From NCBI RefSeq assembly GCF_031180885.1, contig NZ_JAPSLK010000002.1, positions 372,001-436,000 of the forward strand: a stretch of DNA of 64,000 nucleotides. The letters run 5' to 3'. Below are positions 1 through 8,511 of this stretch, piece by piece. The position numbers were made by a program, and so were the translations under genes. Numbering within the stretch: position 1 is the first letter of the stretch; every line of letters begins with the position of its first letter. The DNA comes from Saccharothrix sp. (GTDB lineage: Bacteria > Actinomycetota > Actinomycetes > Mycobacteriales > Pseudonocardiaceae). Under the pieces are notes generated by a model. It made no database searches. It was given only the letters and a program-made list of their open reading frames with translations, and was not told the origin of the DNA.

Positions 1-37
1 TCCACCCACCCCACCCTGGCCGCCAGGCACAAGCCGG

Positions 38-101
38 GCGCGCGGTGCGCGCCAAGCGCGCTTCGCGCGCAAGCCGCCGCAGGCGGCCCGCCAAAGGCGG
101 G
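38..101. repeat. Row of four small perfect hairpins
   Basis: Four consecutive inverted repeats, each with 6-bp arms and a 3-nt loop, are separated by 0-3 nt: GCGCGC-GGT-GCGCGC (38-52), GCGCGC-TTC-GCGCGC (56-70), GCCGCC-GCA-GGCGGC (73-87) and CCCGCC-AAA-GGCGGG (87-101, sharing one base with the previous one). They are followed by GTGCTTTTG and GCTTTTGC. A similar arrangement lies at 47805-47990. The row may be a REP-like intergenic element or the terminator of a gene left of the window. Confidence 0.6.
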
Positions 102-144
102 TGCTTTTGGGGGCTTTTGCGAGGTGGCCTGGGTGGGGGTGGGC

Positions 145-157
145 GGGCGGAACGCCC
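145..157. repeat. Short intergenic hairpin, copy 1
   Basis: GGGCGGAACGCCC (5-bp arms, GAA loop) sits in a G-rich intergenic stretch. The identical 13-mer occurs at 56059-56071 in a similar G-rich context followed by a related AA-CGCGA run. It could be a dispersed intergenic element. Its role is unknown. Confidence 0.4.
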
Positions 158-244
158 GAAGCGAGACGGCCTCCAACACAGCGACCAGACCGTGTCTGGT
201 GAGGACGTTCGGGGCACCCCGAGCCGGTGATCTCGGGGAGGGTC

Positions 245-1360
245 GTGAGCACACGGCGGTTGGCCGTAGCGGGGCTCTACGCCGGCGGGTTCCTCGGCCC
301 GTTCGGCGGCGCGATGACCTCCTCCGTGCTCCCCGAAATCGGCGCCGACTTCGGGATCTCCCCCGGCACCGCCGCCGCCACCCTCACCACCTACCTCCTC
401 CCCTTCGCCGCCTTCATGCTCGTCTCCGGCACCCTCGGCGAACGCTGGGGCCCACGCCGCACCGTCCGCACCGCCTACCTCGTCTACACCACCGCCTCCG
501 CCCTCTGCGCGATCTCCTCGACCTTCCCCCTCCTCCTGACCGCTCGCGCCCTCCAAGGCGCGGCCAACGCGTTCACCACCCCGCTCCTCCTCGCCACCAT
601 CGCCGCGATCACCCCGAAACACCGCCTCGGCCGCGCACTGGGCGTCTTCGCCTCCATGCAAGCCGCCGGCCAAACCTCCGCACCGCTGGTCGGCGGCCTG
701 GCAGCCGAAGCCTCGTGGCGCTGGGCGTTCGTCGGGGCCGCCGTGGTCGCCGCAGGTCTAGCCCTCGCCGGGCTACCAGCCGACCCACCCCGCCAGGAGA
801 AACCCAAGCTCAAGAACGCCTGGCGCCCCGACGTCCTCAAACTCGCAGCAGTCGGGTTCGTCGGCTGGGGGTGCCTCGGCGGCCTGTCGTTCCTGGTCGC
901 CCTACGGCTCGGGGACGACTTCGGGCTGACCTCCGGCCAACGCGGCCTGGTCCTCACCGGGTTCGGAGTGGTCTCGATCCTCACCGCGCGGCTCACCGGG
1001 TGGCTGATCGACCACGTCGGCGCACGCCGGTGCGTGCTCCTCGGCGCGCTCACCGGCTCCGGCCTCGTCGCACTGGTCGGCGTGCTGCCGAGTCTTGTCG
1101 CGGTCGGGCTGCTGTGGGCGTTGGCGGGCGCGTTCAGTCAGCAGGTGATCGTCGGACTCAACGCCCTGGTCCTGCTGGGCGCTCACCGGGGCGGCTCGGT
1201 GTCGGTGCTGCAGTCGTTCAGGTTCCTGGGTGGGGCGGTGTCGCCGCCGGCGTTCGTGCCGCTGTACCACCTGGATCCGACGACGTCGTTCCTGGTCCCG
1301 GCCGCGCTCGTCGCCGCCGCCACCCCGCCCCTGCTGATGCGCCCACGACACCGATCCTGA
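245..1360 (+). CDS. MFS transporter (12-TM exporter)
   Basis: This is a 371-aa major facilitator protein. It begins with a short basic N-terminus and a first hydrophobic helix (LAVAGLYAGGFLGPFGG). The MFS motif A-like loop GERWGPRR follows TM2, and hydrophobic segments continue to the C-terminus, as expected for a proton-driven drug or metabolite exporter. A GTG at 227 is in frame, but GTG 245 is preferred because GGGGAGG ends about 5 nt before it. Upstream DNA is a repeat-rich intergenic stretch. Its last 143 bp overlap the 3' end of a convergent MFS gene on the minus strand. The substrate cannot be read from the sequence. Confidence 0.85.
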   Translation: MSTRRLAVAGLYAGGFLGPFGGAMTSSVLPEIGADFGISPGTAAATLTTYLLPFAAFMLVSGTLGERWGPRRTVRTAYLVYTTASALCAISSTFPLLLTARALQGAANAFTTPLLLATIAAITPKHRLGRALGVFASMQAAGQTSAPLVGGLAAEASWRWAFVGAAVVAAGLALAGLPADPPRQEKPKLKNAWRPDVLKLAAVGFVGWGCLGGLSFLVALRLGDDFGLTSGQRGLVLTGFGVVSILTARLTGWLIDHVGARRCVLLGALTGSGLVALVGVLPSLVAVGLLWALAGAFSQQVIVGLNALVLLGAHRGGSVSVLQSFRFLGGAVSPPAFVPLYHLDPTTSFLVPAALVAAATPPLLMRPRHRS

Positions 1361-2510
1361 GCAGCACGAGCAACCCGGCGGTCAGGTAGAGCGCCGCCTG
1401 CGCGTTCAGCAGCGCGCCCAGCCCGAGGGGCAGGACGCCCGCCAGGACCATCCCCAGCGCCTGGAAGGCGTCGAACAGGCTCAGGAAAGTCGCCAGCACC
1501 CGCCCGCGAACCTCGTCCGAGGCGTGCAGTTGCAGCACCGACATCATGCCCGCGCCCGCCACCACCCCCGGCGCACCGCAGAGCGCGAAAACCCCGAGGT
1601 AGAACGCGAACGCCGTGGTGAGGTGCACGCCGTTCCAACCGGTAGCCGCGATCGCCGCAAAGCCCACCAGCGACCAGCCCAACAAAGACCACGCCGACAG
1701 CCGCCGCGCCAGCCACCCCACAAGAGCGCCACCGACCAACCCACCGACCGCCTGGACGCCCCGCAGCAGCCCCACCTCGGCCTCGCCACCGCCCAACCGC
1801 TCGGTCACGAACACCACGAACAGCACCATGAACATGCCCTGGGCGACCGCCATCAACCCGACCACGGCGACCATCCCGCGCAACGGCCCCCGGATCGCGC
1901 GCAACCCCTCGACCCAAGCCCGCCACGGGTGCCGGGCCTCCACCACGCGCACCCGCTCCACCGGGAACCGCCGCGCCAGCAACGCCGCCGCCAGCACGAA
2001 CGACGCCACGTCCACCCACAGCACCCCGGGCAGCCCGCCCCACGCCGGCACCAGACCGCCGAGCGAAGCACCGATCAGCCGCGCGAGGTTGGCGTTCAGC
2101 CCGGCCAGCCCGTTCGCGGCGGCCACCTGGTCGCGCCCCACCACCTCGGGCAGCAGCGCGTTCCGGGCCGGTTCGAACAGCGTGGCCAGCGCTGCCTGCA
2201 CCGCCATCACGACGTTGACCAGCAGCAGGTCCCCGGTCAGCAGCGGCAGCAGGGCCACCGCCTGGGCCAGCGTCACCCCGAGCATCACCCGCCGCCGGTC
2301 CCACCGGTCCGCCAGCACCCCGGCCAGCGGCGACAGCGCCAGACCCGGCAGCAACGCCACGACGAACGTGGTCGCCGTCGACCCCACGGACCCGGTGCGC
2401 TGGTACACGTACACGGGCAGGGCGACCAGCAGCACCCAGTCCCCGATCTCCGACACGAACGCGGCGAGCAGCAACCGCCGGAACGCGGGCACCCCCAGTG
2501 GCCCGGTCAC
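1218..2510 (-). CDS. MFS transporter (EntS/MFS_3-like)
   Basis: This is a 430-aa 12-TM permease. The N-terminus (RRLLLAAFVSEIGDWVLLVALPVYVYQRTGS, written here only as the first helix region) and the motif A loop ADRWDRRRVML resemble the EntS/MFS_3 exporter group. The GTG start overlaps the stop of the upstream ArsR-type regulator by 4 bp (GTGA, 2507-2510), so the two are translationally coupled. The C-terminal about 48 residues are Arg/Pro/Gly-rich, lack membrane helices and are encoded opposite the end of the first MFS gene. This tail may be an extension left by loss of an earlier stop. The operon suggests an exporter controlled by the regulator. Confidence 0.8.
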   Translation of the reverse strand: MTGPLGVPAFRRLLLAAFVSEIGDWVLLVALPVYVYQRTGSVGSTATTFVVALLPGLALSPLAGVLADRWDRRRVMLGVTLAQAVALLPLLTGDLLLVNVVMAVQAALATLFEPARNALLPEVVGRDQVAAANGLAGLNANLARLIGASLGGLVPAWGGLPGVLWVDVASFVLAAALLARRFPVERVRVVEARHPWRAWVEGLRAIRGPLRGMVAVVGLMAVAQGMFMVLFVVFVTERLGGGEAEVGLLRGVQAVGGLVGGALVGWLARRLSAWSLLGWSLVGFAAIAATGWNGVHLTTAFAFYLGVFALCGAPGVVAGAGMMSVLQLHASDEVRGRVLATFLSLFDAFQALGMVLAGVLPLGLGALLNAQAALYLTAGLLVLLRIGVVGASAGAGWRRRRARPGPGTTSSDPGGTAARTPAATPPHPGT

Positions 2511-3064
2511 CGCGGGAACGCCCGCAGTCCGATGTGGGCGGCCCGGGCGCCTTCGGGCGCGTCGGTGCGCAGCGGCGTGAGGTAGGGCCGCAGGATGTCG
2601 TCGATCATGCCGAGCAGACCGGTCAGCTCCTCGGCGGTCACGTTCACCGAGTAGCCGTGCATCGCGGCGGCCTGCCGCCACTCCTCGGGCAGCTCGTGCT
2701 GCCGGTCCAGGAACCGCTGGGCCAGCCGGTTGTCCTCGTTGAGCTGCAACGCGACCAGGGCGTCCTGCTGGGTCCGCACCGCCGGGTCCTCGTCGAACGC
2801 GCCCACGTCCAGGCCGACGTCGGTGGCCCGCCAGGGCCGCTCCCGGCCGCCGGCCGCCCCGACCCGCTCGACGAACCCGAACTTGGCCAGTTGCCGCAGG
2901 TGCCAGCTGCAGTTGGAGGCGGTCGAGCCGACCTCGGCCGCGCACTCGCTGGCGGTGCGCGGCCCGACCGCGAGCAGGTGCTGCACCAGCGACACCCGCA
3001 ACGGGTGGGCCAGTGCCTTCAGGGCGTCGACGTCGGTGACCCGTCGGGGCTCGGGGAGGTCCAT
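2507..3064 (-). CDS. ArsR-type winged-helix repressor
   Basis: This is a 185-aa protein with an N-terminal winged helix at about residues 10-80 (DALKALAHPLRVSLVQHLL, then a recognition helix in the STASNCSWHLRQLAKFG region), followed by a 100-aa acidic/helical domain that may bind ligand. ATG 3064 is chosen because a TATACC -10 box lies 8 nt upstream, giving a leaderless transcript. It heads a two-gene operon with the MFS exporter. A tandem operator-like repeat overlaps its promoter, so autoregulation is likely. The inducer is unknown. Confidence 0.82.
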   Translation of the reverse strand: MDLPEPRRVTDVDALKALAHPLRVSLVQHLLAVGPRTASECAAEVGSTASNCSWHLRQLAKFGFVERVGAAGGRERPWRATDVGLDVGAFDEDPAVRTQQDALVALQLNEDNRLAQRFLDRQHELPEEWRQAAAMHGYSVNVTAEELTGLLGMIDDILRPYLTPLRTDAPEGARAAHIGLRAFPR

Positions 3065-3072
3065 GCCCCGAC

Positions 3073-3109
3073 GGTATACCTGAAAGAGTTCTTTCGAAAG
3101 AGTTCTTTC
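3073..3109 (-). promoter_or_regulatory. Leaderless promoter with tandem operator
   Basis: Two head-to-tail copies of GAAAGAGTTCTTTC lie at 3082-3095 and 3096-3109. Each is a near-palindrome (GAAAGA/TCTTTC around GT). On the minus strand a TATACC -10 box (3073-3078) lies 8 nt before the regulator ATG. The repeats cover the -35 region, the expected place for a repressor operator. The second copy also covers the stop codon of the ABC permease gene (3108-3110). Confidence 0.65.
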
Positions 3110-4700
3110 AGCCGATGTCCCGCCGCCGGAACGCCCCGATCCCGACCACCGCGAACGCCAGCGCCACCACGGTCAACCACACCAGCGGCGTCGCCGTGGG
3201 GTCCGCGCCAGGCACCTTGGGGATGTGCGTGAACGGCGAGAGGTCCATGGCCCACTGGTCGAGTTCCAGCAACGGACCGAGTTGCCCCAGCACCAGGAAG
3301 ACCACCAGGAACGCCCAGCTCACCGACGCCAGCTTCGGGACCAGCCCGAACAGCAGCAGCGCGATGCCCGCGACCACCCACACGGCCGGCACGTGCGCCA
3401 GCGCCGATCCGACCAGCCGCGCGACCTGGCCACCAACGTCGCCCACGCGTGCGCCGTGCACGAGCCCGGCGCCCAGACCGGCGGCGGCCAGCACCACCAC
3501 GACCCCGAGCGTCGCGAACACGAGGTGGCTGCCGACCCACGACACCCGCCGCACGGACGTGGCCAGCACCGGCTCGGCGCGGAAGTCCGACTCCTCGACC
3601 CGCAGCCGCAGCGTCGCCTGCACCACGTAGATCGCGCTGAACAGCCCGATGATGCCCAGGATCGACGCCAGGTAGACGTCCACGATCGCGCCCGCCCCGC
3701 CCAGCTGGGACATCACCTTCTCCAGCGCCGGGTTGGCCTTGAGCATGTCCTCGACCGCCCGCGCGACCGCCCCGTAGACCGCGCCGAGCACGAACAGGCT
3801 CAGCGTCCAGCCCAGCAGCATCCCCCGCTGCAACCGCCAGGCCAGGCCGAACGCGCTGCCCAGCGACGCCGGTGCACGGGCCGGCCCGAGCCGGGTGGGC
3901 AGCAGCCCCGCGGTCAGGTCGCGCCGCGCCACCAGCACCGCGGCCACGCCCACCAGCACCACCGCCATCACCAGCGACAGCCCCAGCACCCACCAGCGGT
4001 CACCCGCGAAGGCCTTCACCAGTTCCAGCCACCCCAGCGGCGACAACCAGGTCAGCCACTGCGGACCCTGGTCACCGGCCGCGTCACCCACCGCGCGCAG
4101 CAGGTAGGACGCGCCCAGCACGCCGCCCGCGATCGCGTTGGCGGTCCGGGCGCTCTCGGTGAGCTGCGCGGCGACCGCGCCGACCCCGGTGAACACCCAC
4201 CCCGCGCCGGCGAACGCCAAGCCCAGCGCGAACGAGCCCGCCGCGTCCTCCCCCAGCCCGATCAGCCCGAGCGCCACGAACACCCCGATGAGCAGGCTCG
4301 CCAGCGCCGCGACCAGCACGGCGGCGGCCAGCGGCGCGTGCCGCCCGGTGACCGTCGACCCGATCAGCTCCAGCCGGCCGGTCTCCTCCTCGGCCCGGGT
4401 GTGCCGGGTGACCAGGAACATCGCCATCAGGGCGGTGAGCAGGCCACCGAACACGCCCCACCGCCAGGCCAGGATGCCGCCGATGGTCGTGTAGTCGTAG
4501 ATCGGGCCGAGCATGGCCAGGAAAGCGGGGTTCGAGCCCGCCGTCACGCCGAGCTGCTGCCGCAGCGCCTCCGTCCCGTACAGCTCGTACATCGCGGACG
4601 CGGTCGACAGCGTGATCCCCACCAGGCCCAACACCCACACCGGGATCAGCAGCCGGTCGCGCCGCAGCGCGAGCCGCACCAGCGCCAGGGTGCCGGTCAT
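3108..4700 (-). CDS. ABC transporter permease (antibiotic-exporter type)
   Basis: This is a 530-aa integral membrane protein with about 12 hydrophobic segments in two halves. The N-terminus ([20 protein letters not shown]) is typical of the large permeases of actinobacterial polyketide-antibiotic ABC exporters. The ATG overlaps the stop of the ATPase gene by 4 bp (ATGA, 4697-4700), so the two subunits are coupled. The final stop lies within the operator of the next transcription unit, so that operon is spaced very tightly. The substrate is unknown; self-resistance or drug efflux is a reasonable guess from the family. Confidence 0.82.
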   Translation of the reverse strand: MTGTLALVRLALRRDRLLIPVWVLGLVGITLSTASAMYELYGTEALRQQLGVTAGSNPAFLAMLGPIYDYTTIGGILAWRWGVFGGLLTALMAMFLVTRHTRAEEETGRLELIGSTVTGRHAPLAAAVLVAALASLLIGVFVALGLIGLGEDAAGSFALGLAFAGAGWVFTGVGAVAAQLTESARTANAIAGGVLGASYLLRAVGDAAGDQGPQWLTWLSPLGWLELVKAFAGDRWWVLGLSLVMAVVLVGVAAVLVARRDLTAGLLPTRLGPARAPASLGSAFGLAWRLQRGMLLGWTLSLFVLGAVYGAVARAVEDMLKANPALEKVMSQLGGAGAIVDVYLASILGIIGLFSAIYVVQATLRLRVEESDFRAEPVLATSVRRVSWVGSHLVFATLGVVVVLAAAGLGAGLVHGARVGDVGGQVARLVGSALAHVPAVWVVAGIALLLFGLVPKLASVSWAFLVVFLVLGQLGPLLELDQWAMDLSPFTHIPKVPGADPTATPLVWLTVVALAFAVVGIGAFRRRDIG

Positions 4701-5596
4701 GACGTCACCTTCGGCAGTTCGTCCTCGTAGTGGCGCAGGAACAGCTCTTCCAGCGTGGGCGGCTGGCTGGTCAGGGTACGCACGCCGGAGGAGACCAGGG
4801 CGCGCAACGCCCCGTCGAGGTGGTCGGTGTCCACTTCGAACTTCACCCGCTGCCCCTCGACCACCAGGTCGTGCACGCCGGCCAGGGACGCCAGCCCGTT
4901 GGGCGCGCCGGCCAGTTCGGCGGAGACGCTGGTGCGGGTCAGGTGCCGCAGGTCGGCCAGCGTGCCGGACTCGACGGTGCGGCCGTTGCGGATGATGCTG
5001 ACCCGGTCGCACAGCGCCTCGACCTCGGCGAGGATGTGGCTGGACAGCAGCACGGTCCGCCGGCCGCGCTCCTCGTTGACCGCCTCCTGGAACACCGCCT
5101 CCATCAGCGGGTCCAGGCCGGAGGTGGGCTCGTCGAGGATGAGCAGTTCCACGTCCGAGGCCAGCGCGGCGACCAGTGCCACCTTCTGCCGGTTGCCCTT
5201 CGAGTAGGTGCGGCCCTTCTTGCGCGGGTCCAGCTCGAAGCGGTCGAGCAGGACCTTGCGGCGCTTCTCGTTCAGGCCGCCGCGCAGCCGGCCCAGCAGG
5301 TCGATGACCTCGCCGCCGGTCAGGTTCGGCCACAGGCTCACGTCGCCGGGCACGTAGGCGAGCCTGCGGTGCAGGGCGGCCGCGTCGCGCCACGGGTCGC
5401 CGCCGAGCAGGATGGCGGTGCCCGCGTCGGCGCGCAGCAGGCCCAGCAGGACCCGGATGGTGGTCGACTTGCCCGCCCCGTTCGGGCCGAGGAAGCCGTG
5501 CACCTCCCCCTCGCGGACGGTCAGGTCCAGACCGTCCAGTGCACGCGTCGGGCCGAAGGTCTTGACCAGGCCCGACACGGATATCGCAGCTGTCAT
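4697..5596 (-). CDS. ABC transporter ATPase (DrrA-like)
   Basis: This is a 299-aa ATP-binding subunit. The Walker A motif GPNGAGKST is near residue 40, the signature region reads SKGNRQK in place of LSGGQ, and Walker [13 protein letters not shown] lies near residue 150, followed by the H-loop (SSHIL). The last 80 residues match the C-terminal extension of drug-exporter ATPases. It energises the permease encoded next. ATG 5596 has no clear ribosome site; TAGCTT 7 nt upstream could be the -10 box of a leaderless message. The gene is divergent from a MarR/GbsR-type regulator, which probably controls it. Confidence 0.88.
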   Translation of the reverse strand: MTAAISVSGLVKTFGPTRALDGLDLTVREGEVHGFLGPNGAGKSTTIRVLLGLLRADAGTAILLGGDPWRDAAALHRRLAYVPGDVSLWPNLTGGEVIDLLGRLRGGLNEKRRKVLLDRFELDPRKKGRTYSKGNRQKVALVAALASDVELLILDEPTSGLDPLMEAVFQEAVNEERGRRTVLLSSHILAEVEALCDRVSIIRNGRTVESGTLADLRHLTRTSVSAELAGAPNGLASLAGVHDLVVEGQRVKFEVDTDHLDGALRALVSSGVRTLTSQPPTLEELFLRHYEDELPKVTS

Positions 5597-5688
5597 GCCG
5601 GGTAAGCTACAGTCATTTCACAAAGTCGTGAAGTTAAGGAAGCGTATAAACTGCCACCCGTTCGTGGACGGTGTAGCAAGATGCGGCG

Positions 5689-6177
5689 GTGACCCAGGTG
5701 AGTGAACGGGACGAGCAGGCGGTGCTCCGGTTCATCGAGCGCTTCGCGGCGGCGTTCGCGGAGTCGGGCATGCCGAGGATGCCGGCGCGCGTGTTCGTCG
5801 CCCTGCTCGCGTCCGACGACGGCACCCTGACCGCCGCCGAACTGGCCGACCTGCTCAAGGTCTCCCCCGCCGCGGTCTCCGGCGCGGTCCGCTACCTGAC
5901 CCAGGTCGGCCTGGTCAGCCGCGAGCGCGAGACCGGCACCCGCCGGGACGTCTACCGGGTCTACGACGACGTCTGGTACGAGGCGATCTTCCGGCGCGAC
6001 CAGCAGCTGGCCCGCTGGGAGGGTCCGCTCAAGGAGGGCATCGAGGTGCTCGGCGGCGACACCGCGGCCGGTCGGCGCATCGAGGAGACGCTGGCGTTCT
6101 TCCAGTTCTTCCACCGCGAGCTGCCCGGCATGCTCGAACGGTGGCGCGCCTACCGCGACGAACGCTTTAACACCTGA
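5689..6177 (+). CDS. MarR/GbsR-family regulator
   Basis: This is a 162-aa DNA-binding protein with a central winged helix (about residues 45-95: LTAAELADLLKVSPAAVSGAV as recognition region, then a basic wing RERETGTRRDVYRV). Helical N- and C-terminal segments would form the dimer interface. The length and layout fit the GbsR-like branch of MarR proteins found next to ABC exporters. The GTG start has a TAGCAA -10-like box (5674-5679) 9 nt upstream. The gene is divergent from the ABC exporter genes across a 92-bp gap and is the likely regulator of both. Confidence 0.82.
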   Translation: MTQVSERDEQAVLRFIERFAAAFAESGMPRMPARVFVALLASDDGTLTAAELADLLKVSPAAVSGAVRYLTQVGLVSRERETGTRRDVYRVYDDVWYEAIFRRDQQLARWEGPLKEGIEVLGGDTAAGRRIEETLAFFQFFHRELPGMLERWRAYRDERFNT

Positions 6178-6397
6178 CGGTCAACCTGTGTACCTGGGGT
6201 TTTCCACGGGACACCGATTGCGAGCAGGGGCAATTAGGCCAGGCGGCGCTGTTCGCCACCGGGTTTTGTCCCGACCATGCATGTGACCAGGTCGGTTCCA
6301 CCCGTTCGCGCGAACGTCCCCAACCCTGCACCGCTCCCGCCGTCCGGCACACCCGCCGGCCCGGTGGGGCGACCCTGCCCTTAGGGAGAACCCTGTC

Positions 6398-8206
6398 ATG
6401 GGAGACGCCCGCACAACCAGAAGAACGGCCATCCTCGGCCTGGCCGGCATATCGGCCGTGACGCTCGCGTTCAGCACCGCCGGCACCGCCGCGGCCGAGG
6501 CCGACGTGCTGGCCGCCGACCGCGCCGACGCCATCGCCGGCTCCTACGTGGTGGCCCTGCGCGACAGCGCCTCGCCGCGCGCCGCGTCCGCGGACACCGC
6601 GCAGGCCCTGGTCTCGAAGTACGGCGGCAAGGTCCAGGTGGCCTGGCAGCACGCCCTGAACGGCTTCCACGCCACGGACCTGTCCGCCACGCAGGCCCGC
6701 CGCCTCGCCGCCGACCCGCGCGTCCAGTACGTGCAGGCGGACCTGCCAGTGCAGGCGACCGGCACCCAGCCGAACCCGCCGTCGTGGGGCCTGGACCGCA
6801 TCGACCAGCGCAACCTGCCGCTGGACAGCAGCTACACGTACCCGAACACGGCGAGCAACGTCCGCGCCTACATCATCGACACGGGCATCCGGACCACGCA
6901 CTCCGACTTCGGCGGGCGCGCCACGTGGGGCACCAACACCGTCGACAGCAACAACACCGACTGCAACGGCCACGGCACCCACGTGGCGGGCACGGTCGGC
7001 GGCACCGCCTACGGCGTGGCCAAGGAGGTCAAGCTCATCGCGGTGAAGGTGCTGAACTGCCAGGGTTCGGGCACCACCTCGGGCGTCGTCAACGGCGTCA
7101 ACTGGGTGACCCAGAACGCCGTCAAGCCGGCCGTGGCGAACATGTCCCTGGGCGGCGGCGCGGACACCGCGCTGGACAACGCGGTGCGCAACTCGATCTC
7201 GGCGGGCATCACCTACGCGGTCGCGTCGGGCAACTCCAACGCCAACGCGTGCAACTACTCGCCGGCGCGGGTGGCCGAGGCGCTGAGCGTCAACGCCTCC
7301 ACCAACACCGACGCGCGGGCGTCGTTCTCCAACTACGGCACCTGCACGGACATCTTCGCGCCGGGCCAGAACATCACGTCGGCGTGGCACACCAGCGACT
7401 CGGCGACCAACACCATCTCCGGCACGTCCATGGCCTCGCCGCACGTGGCGGGCGCGGCGGCGCTGTACCTGGCGGACAACCCGTCGGCGGCCCCGGCGGC
7501 CGTCCAGACGGCGCTGGTGAACGCGGCCACCTCGGACAAGATCACCAACCCGGGCACGGGTTCGGCGAACAAGCTCCTGTTCGTCGGCACCGGCACCCCG
7601 TCCGGCCCGACGGTCAACAACCCGGGCAACCAGACCGGCACCGTCGGCACCGCGGTCAACCTGACCGTGACCGCGAGCGGCGGCACCCCGCCGTACACGT
7701 TCTCCTTCACCGGCCTGCCCCCGGGCCTGACCGGCGGCTCGAACGGGACGGTCTCCGGCACGCCGACCACGGCGGGCACCTACAACGTGACCGTCACGGT
7801 GACCGACTCGGCGTCGCGGACCGGTAGCGCTTCGTTCACGTGGACCATCCGCGAGCCCGGCACCGGTTGCGACCCGGTGACGAACGAGACGGACGTGGCG
7901 ATCGGCGACTTCTCCGACGTCAACAGCCCGATCACGCTGTCGTGCGCGGGCAACGCCTCGGCGACCACGCAGGTGACGGTGAACATCGTGCACACCTACA
8001 TCGGCGACCTGATCGTCGACTTGGTGGCGCCGGACGGGACCGTGTACAACCTGCACAACCGGTCGGGCGGCAGCACGGACAACATCAACCGGACGTACAC
8101 GGTGAACGCTTCTTCGGAGGCGGCGGCCGGCACGTGGATGCTGCGCGTCCGCGACCAGGCGGCCATCGACACGGGCCGCATCGACAGCTGGACCCTCGAC
8201 GCGTGA
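6398..8206 (+). CDS. Secreted subtilisin-like serine protease (S8)
   Basis: This is a 602-aa exported protease. A twin-Arg/basic signal region (TTRRTAILGLAG, ending near TAAAEA) is followed by an inhibitor I9-type propeptide (about 45-117) and the peptidase domain (about 125-400). The triad is D161 (IIDTGI), H192 (NGHGTHVAG) and S344 (GTSMASPHVAG), as in aqualysin/proteinase K-like enzymes. After this come an Ig-like domain (about 405-490, GGTPPYTFSFTGLPPGL) and a C-terminal P-domain-like beta module (about 495-602, GDFSDVNSP to SWTLDA). ATG 6398 has AGGGAGA upstream. It probably digests extracellular protein and stands alone between a regulator and a terminator. Confidence 0.93.
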   Translation: MGDARTTRRTAILGLAGISAVTLAFSTAGTAAAEADVLAADRADAIAGSYVVALRDSASPRAASADTAQALVSKYGGKVQVAWQHALNGFHATDLSATQARRLAADPRVQYVQADLPVQATGTQPNPPSWGLDRIDQRNLPLDSSYTYPNTASNVRAYIIDTGIRTTHSDFGGRATWGTNTVDSNNTDCNGHGTHVAGTVGGTAYGVAKEVKLIAVKVLNCQGSGTTSGVVNGVNWVTQNAVKPAVANMSLGGGADTALDNAVRNSISAGITYAVASGNSNANACNYSPARVAEALSVNASTNTDARASFSNYGTCTDIFAPGQNITSAWHTSDSATNTISGTSMASPHVAGAAALYLADNPSAAPAAVQTALVNAATSDKITNPGTGSANKLLFVGTGTPSGPTVNNPGNQTGTVGTAVNLTVTASGGTPPYTFSFTGLPPGLTGGSNGTVSGTPTTAGTYNVTVTVTDSASRTGSASFTWTIREPGTGCDPVTNETDVAIGDFSDVNSPITLSCAGNASATTQVTVNIVHTYIGDLIVDLVAPDGTVYNLHNRSGGSTDNINRTYTVNASSEAAAGTWMLRVRDQAAIDTGRIDSWTLDA

Positions 8207-8225
8207 CCTGAGTCCTTGTGAGACC

Positions 8226-8263
8226 GGAAACGGCCGTCCGCTCCTCGCGCGGGCGGCCTTTCC
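8226..8263 (+). terminator. Hairpin after the subtilase gene
   Basis: An imperfect inverted repeat begins GGAAACGGCCGTCCGC and ends GCGGGCGGCCTTTCC about 20 nt after the protease stop. It has a GC stem, a 7-nt loop and a short T run at its edge. It fits a rho-independent-like terminator. Confidence 0.55.
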
Positions 8264-8473
8264 GCAGGTCGGAATGGTGTAAGATGATCACCGGACGCCG
8301 TCCCGACCAGAATCACCCGATCGTGCTTCGTCGTCCTGGGCCCATTTCGCGCCCCTCGCGCGTCCCGTAAAACAGGGAGCGCGGCGGGACGGCCCCAGAA
8401 GCTCGCACCGGGACCACTGGCTGGACACGCGCGTCGACGCCCTCCGCCAGGTGCGCCGAGGGAATGCGGGTCC
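8264..8473. other. Intergenic DNA without recognisable gene
   Basis: About 210 bp lie between two terminators that end the subtilase and mshC genes. No ORF with actinobacterial third-position bias, no tRNA-like cloverleaf and no operator palindrome was seen. Confidence 0.5.
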
Positions 8474-8496
8474 GGGTGGCACCGGGAGCGCCACCC
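8474..8496 (-). terminator. Hairpin after mshC
   Basis: GGGTGGC and GCCACCC form a perfect 7-bp stem with a 9-nt loop, 16 bp beyond the mshC stop on the minus strand. It lacks a T run, as is common for actinobacterial terminators. Confidence 0.5.
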
Positions 8497-8511
8497 GCCC
8501 ACACGGCAGAA

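Noticed and set aside
124-1389. Long Arg/Pro-rich ORF on the plus strand over the first MFS gene
   Set aside because: It is an out-of-frame shadow caused by GC-rich codons; the MFS frame has membrane helices and a ribosome site.
8264-8473. Possible tRNA or small RNA gene between subtilase and mshC
   Set aside because: No cloverleaf, anticodon stem or T-loop GTTCRA-like sequence could be built on either strand.
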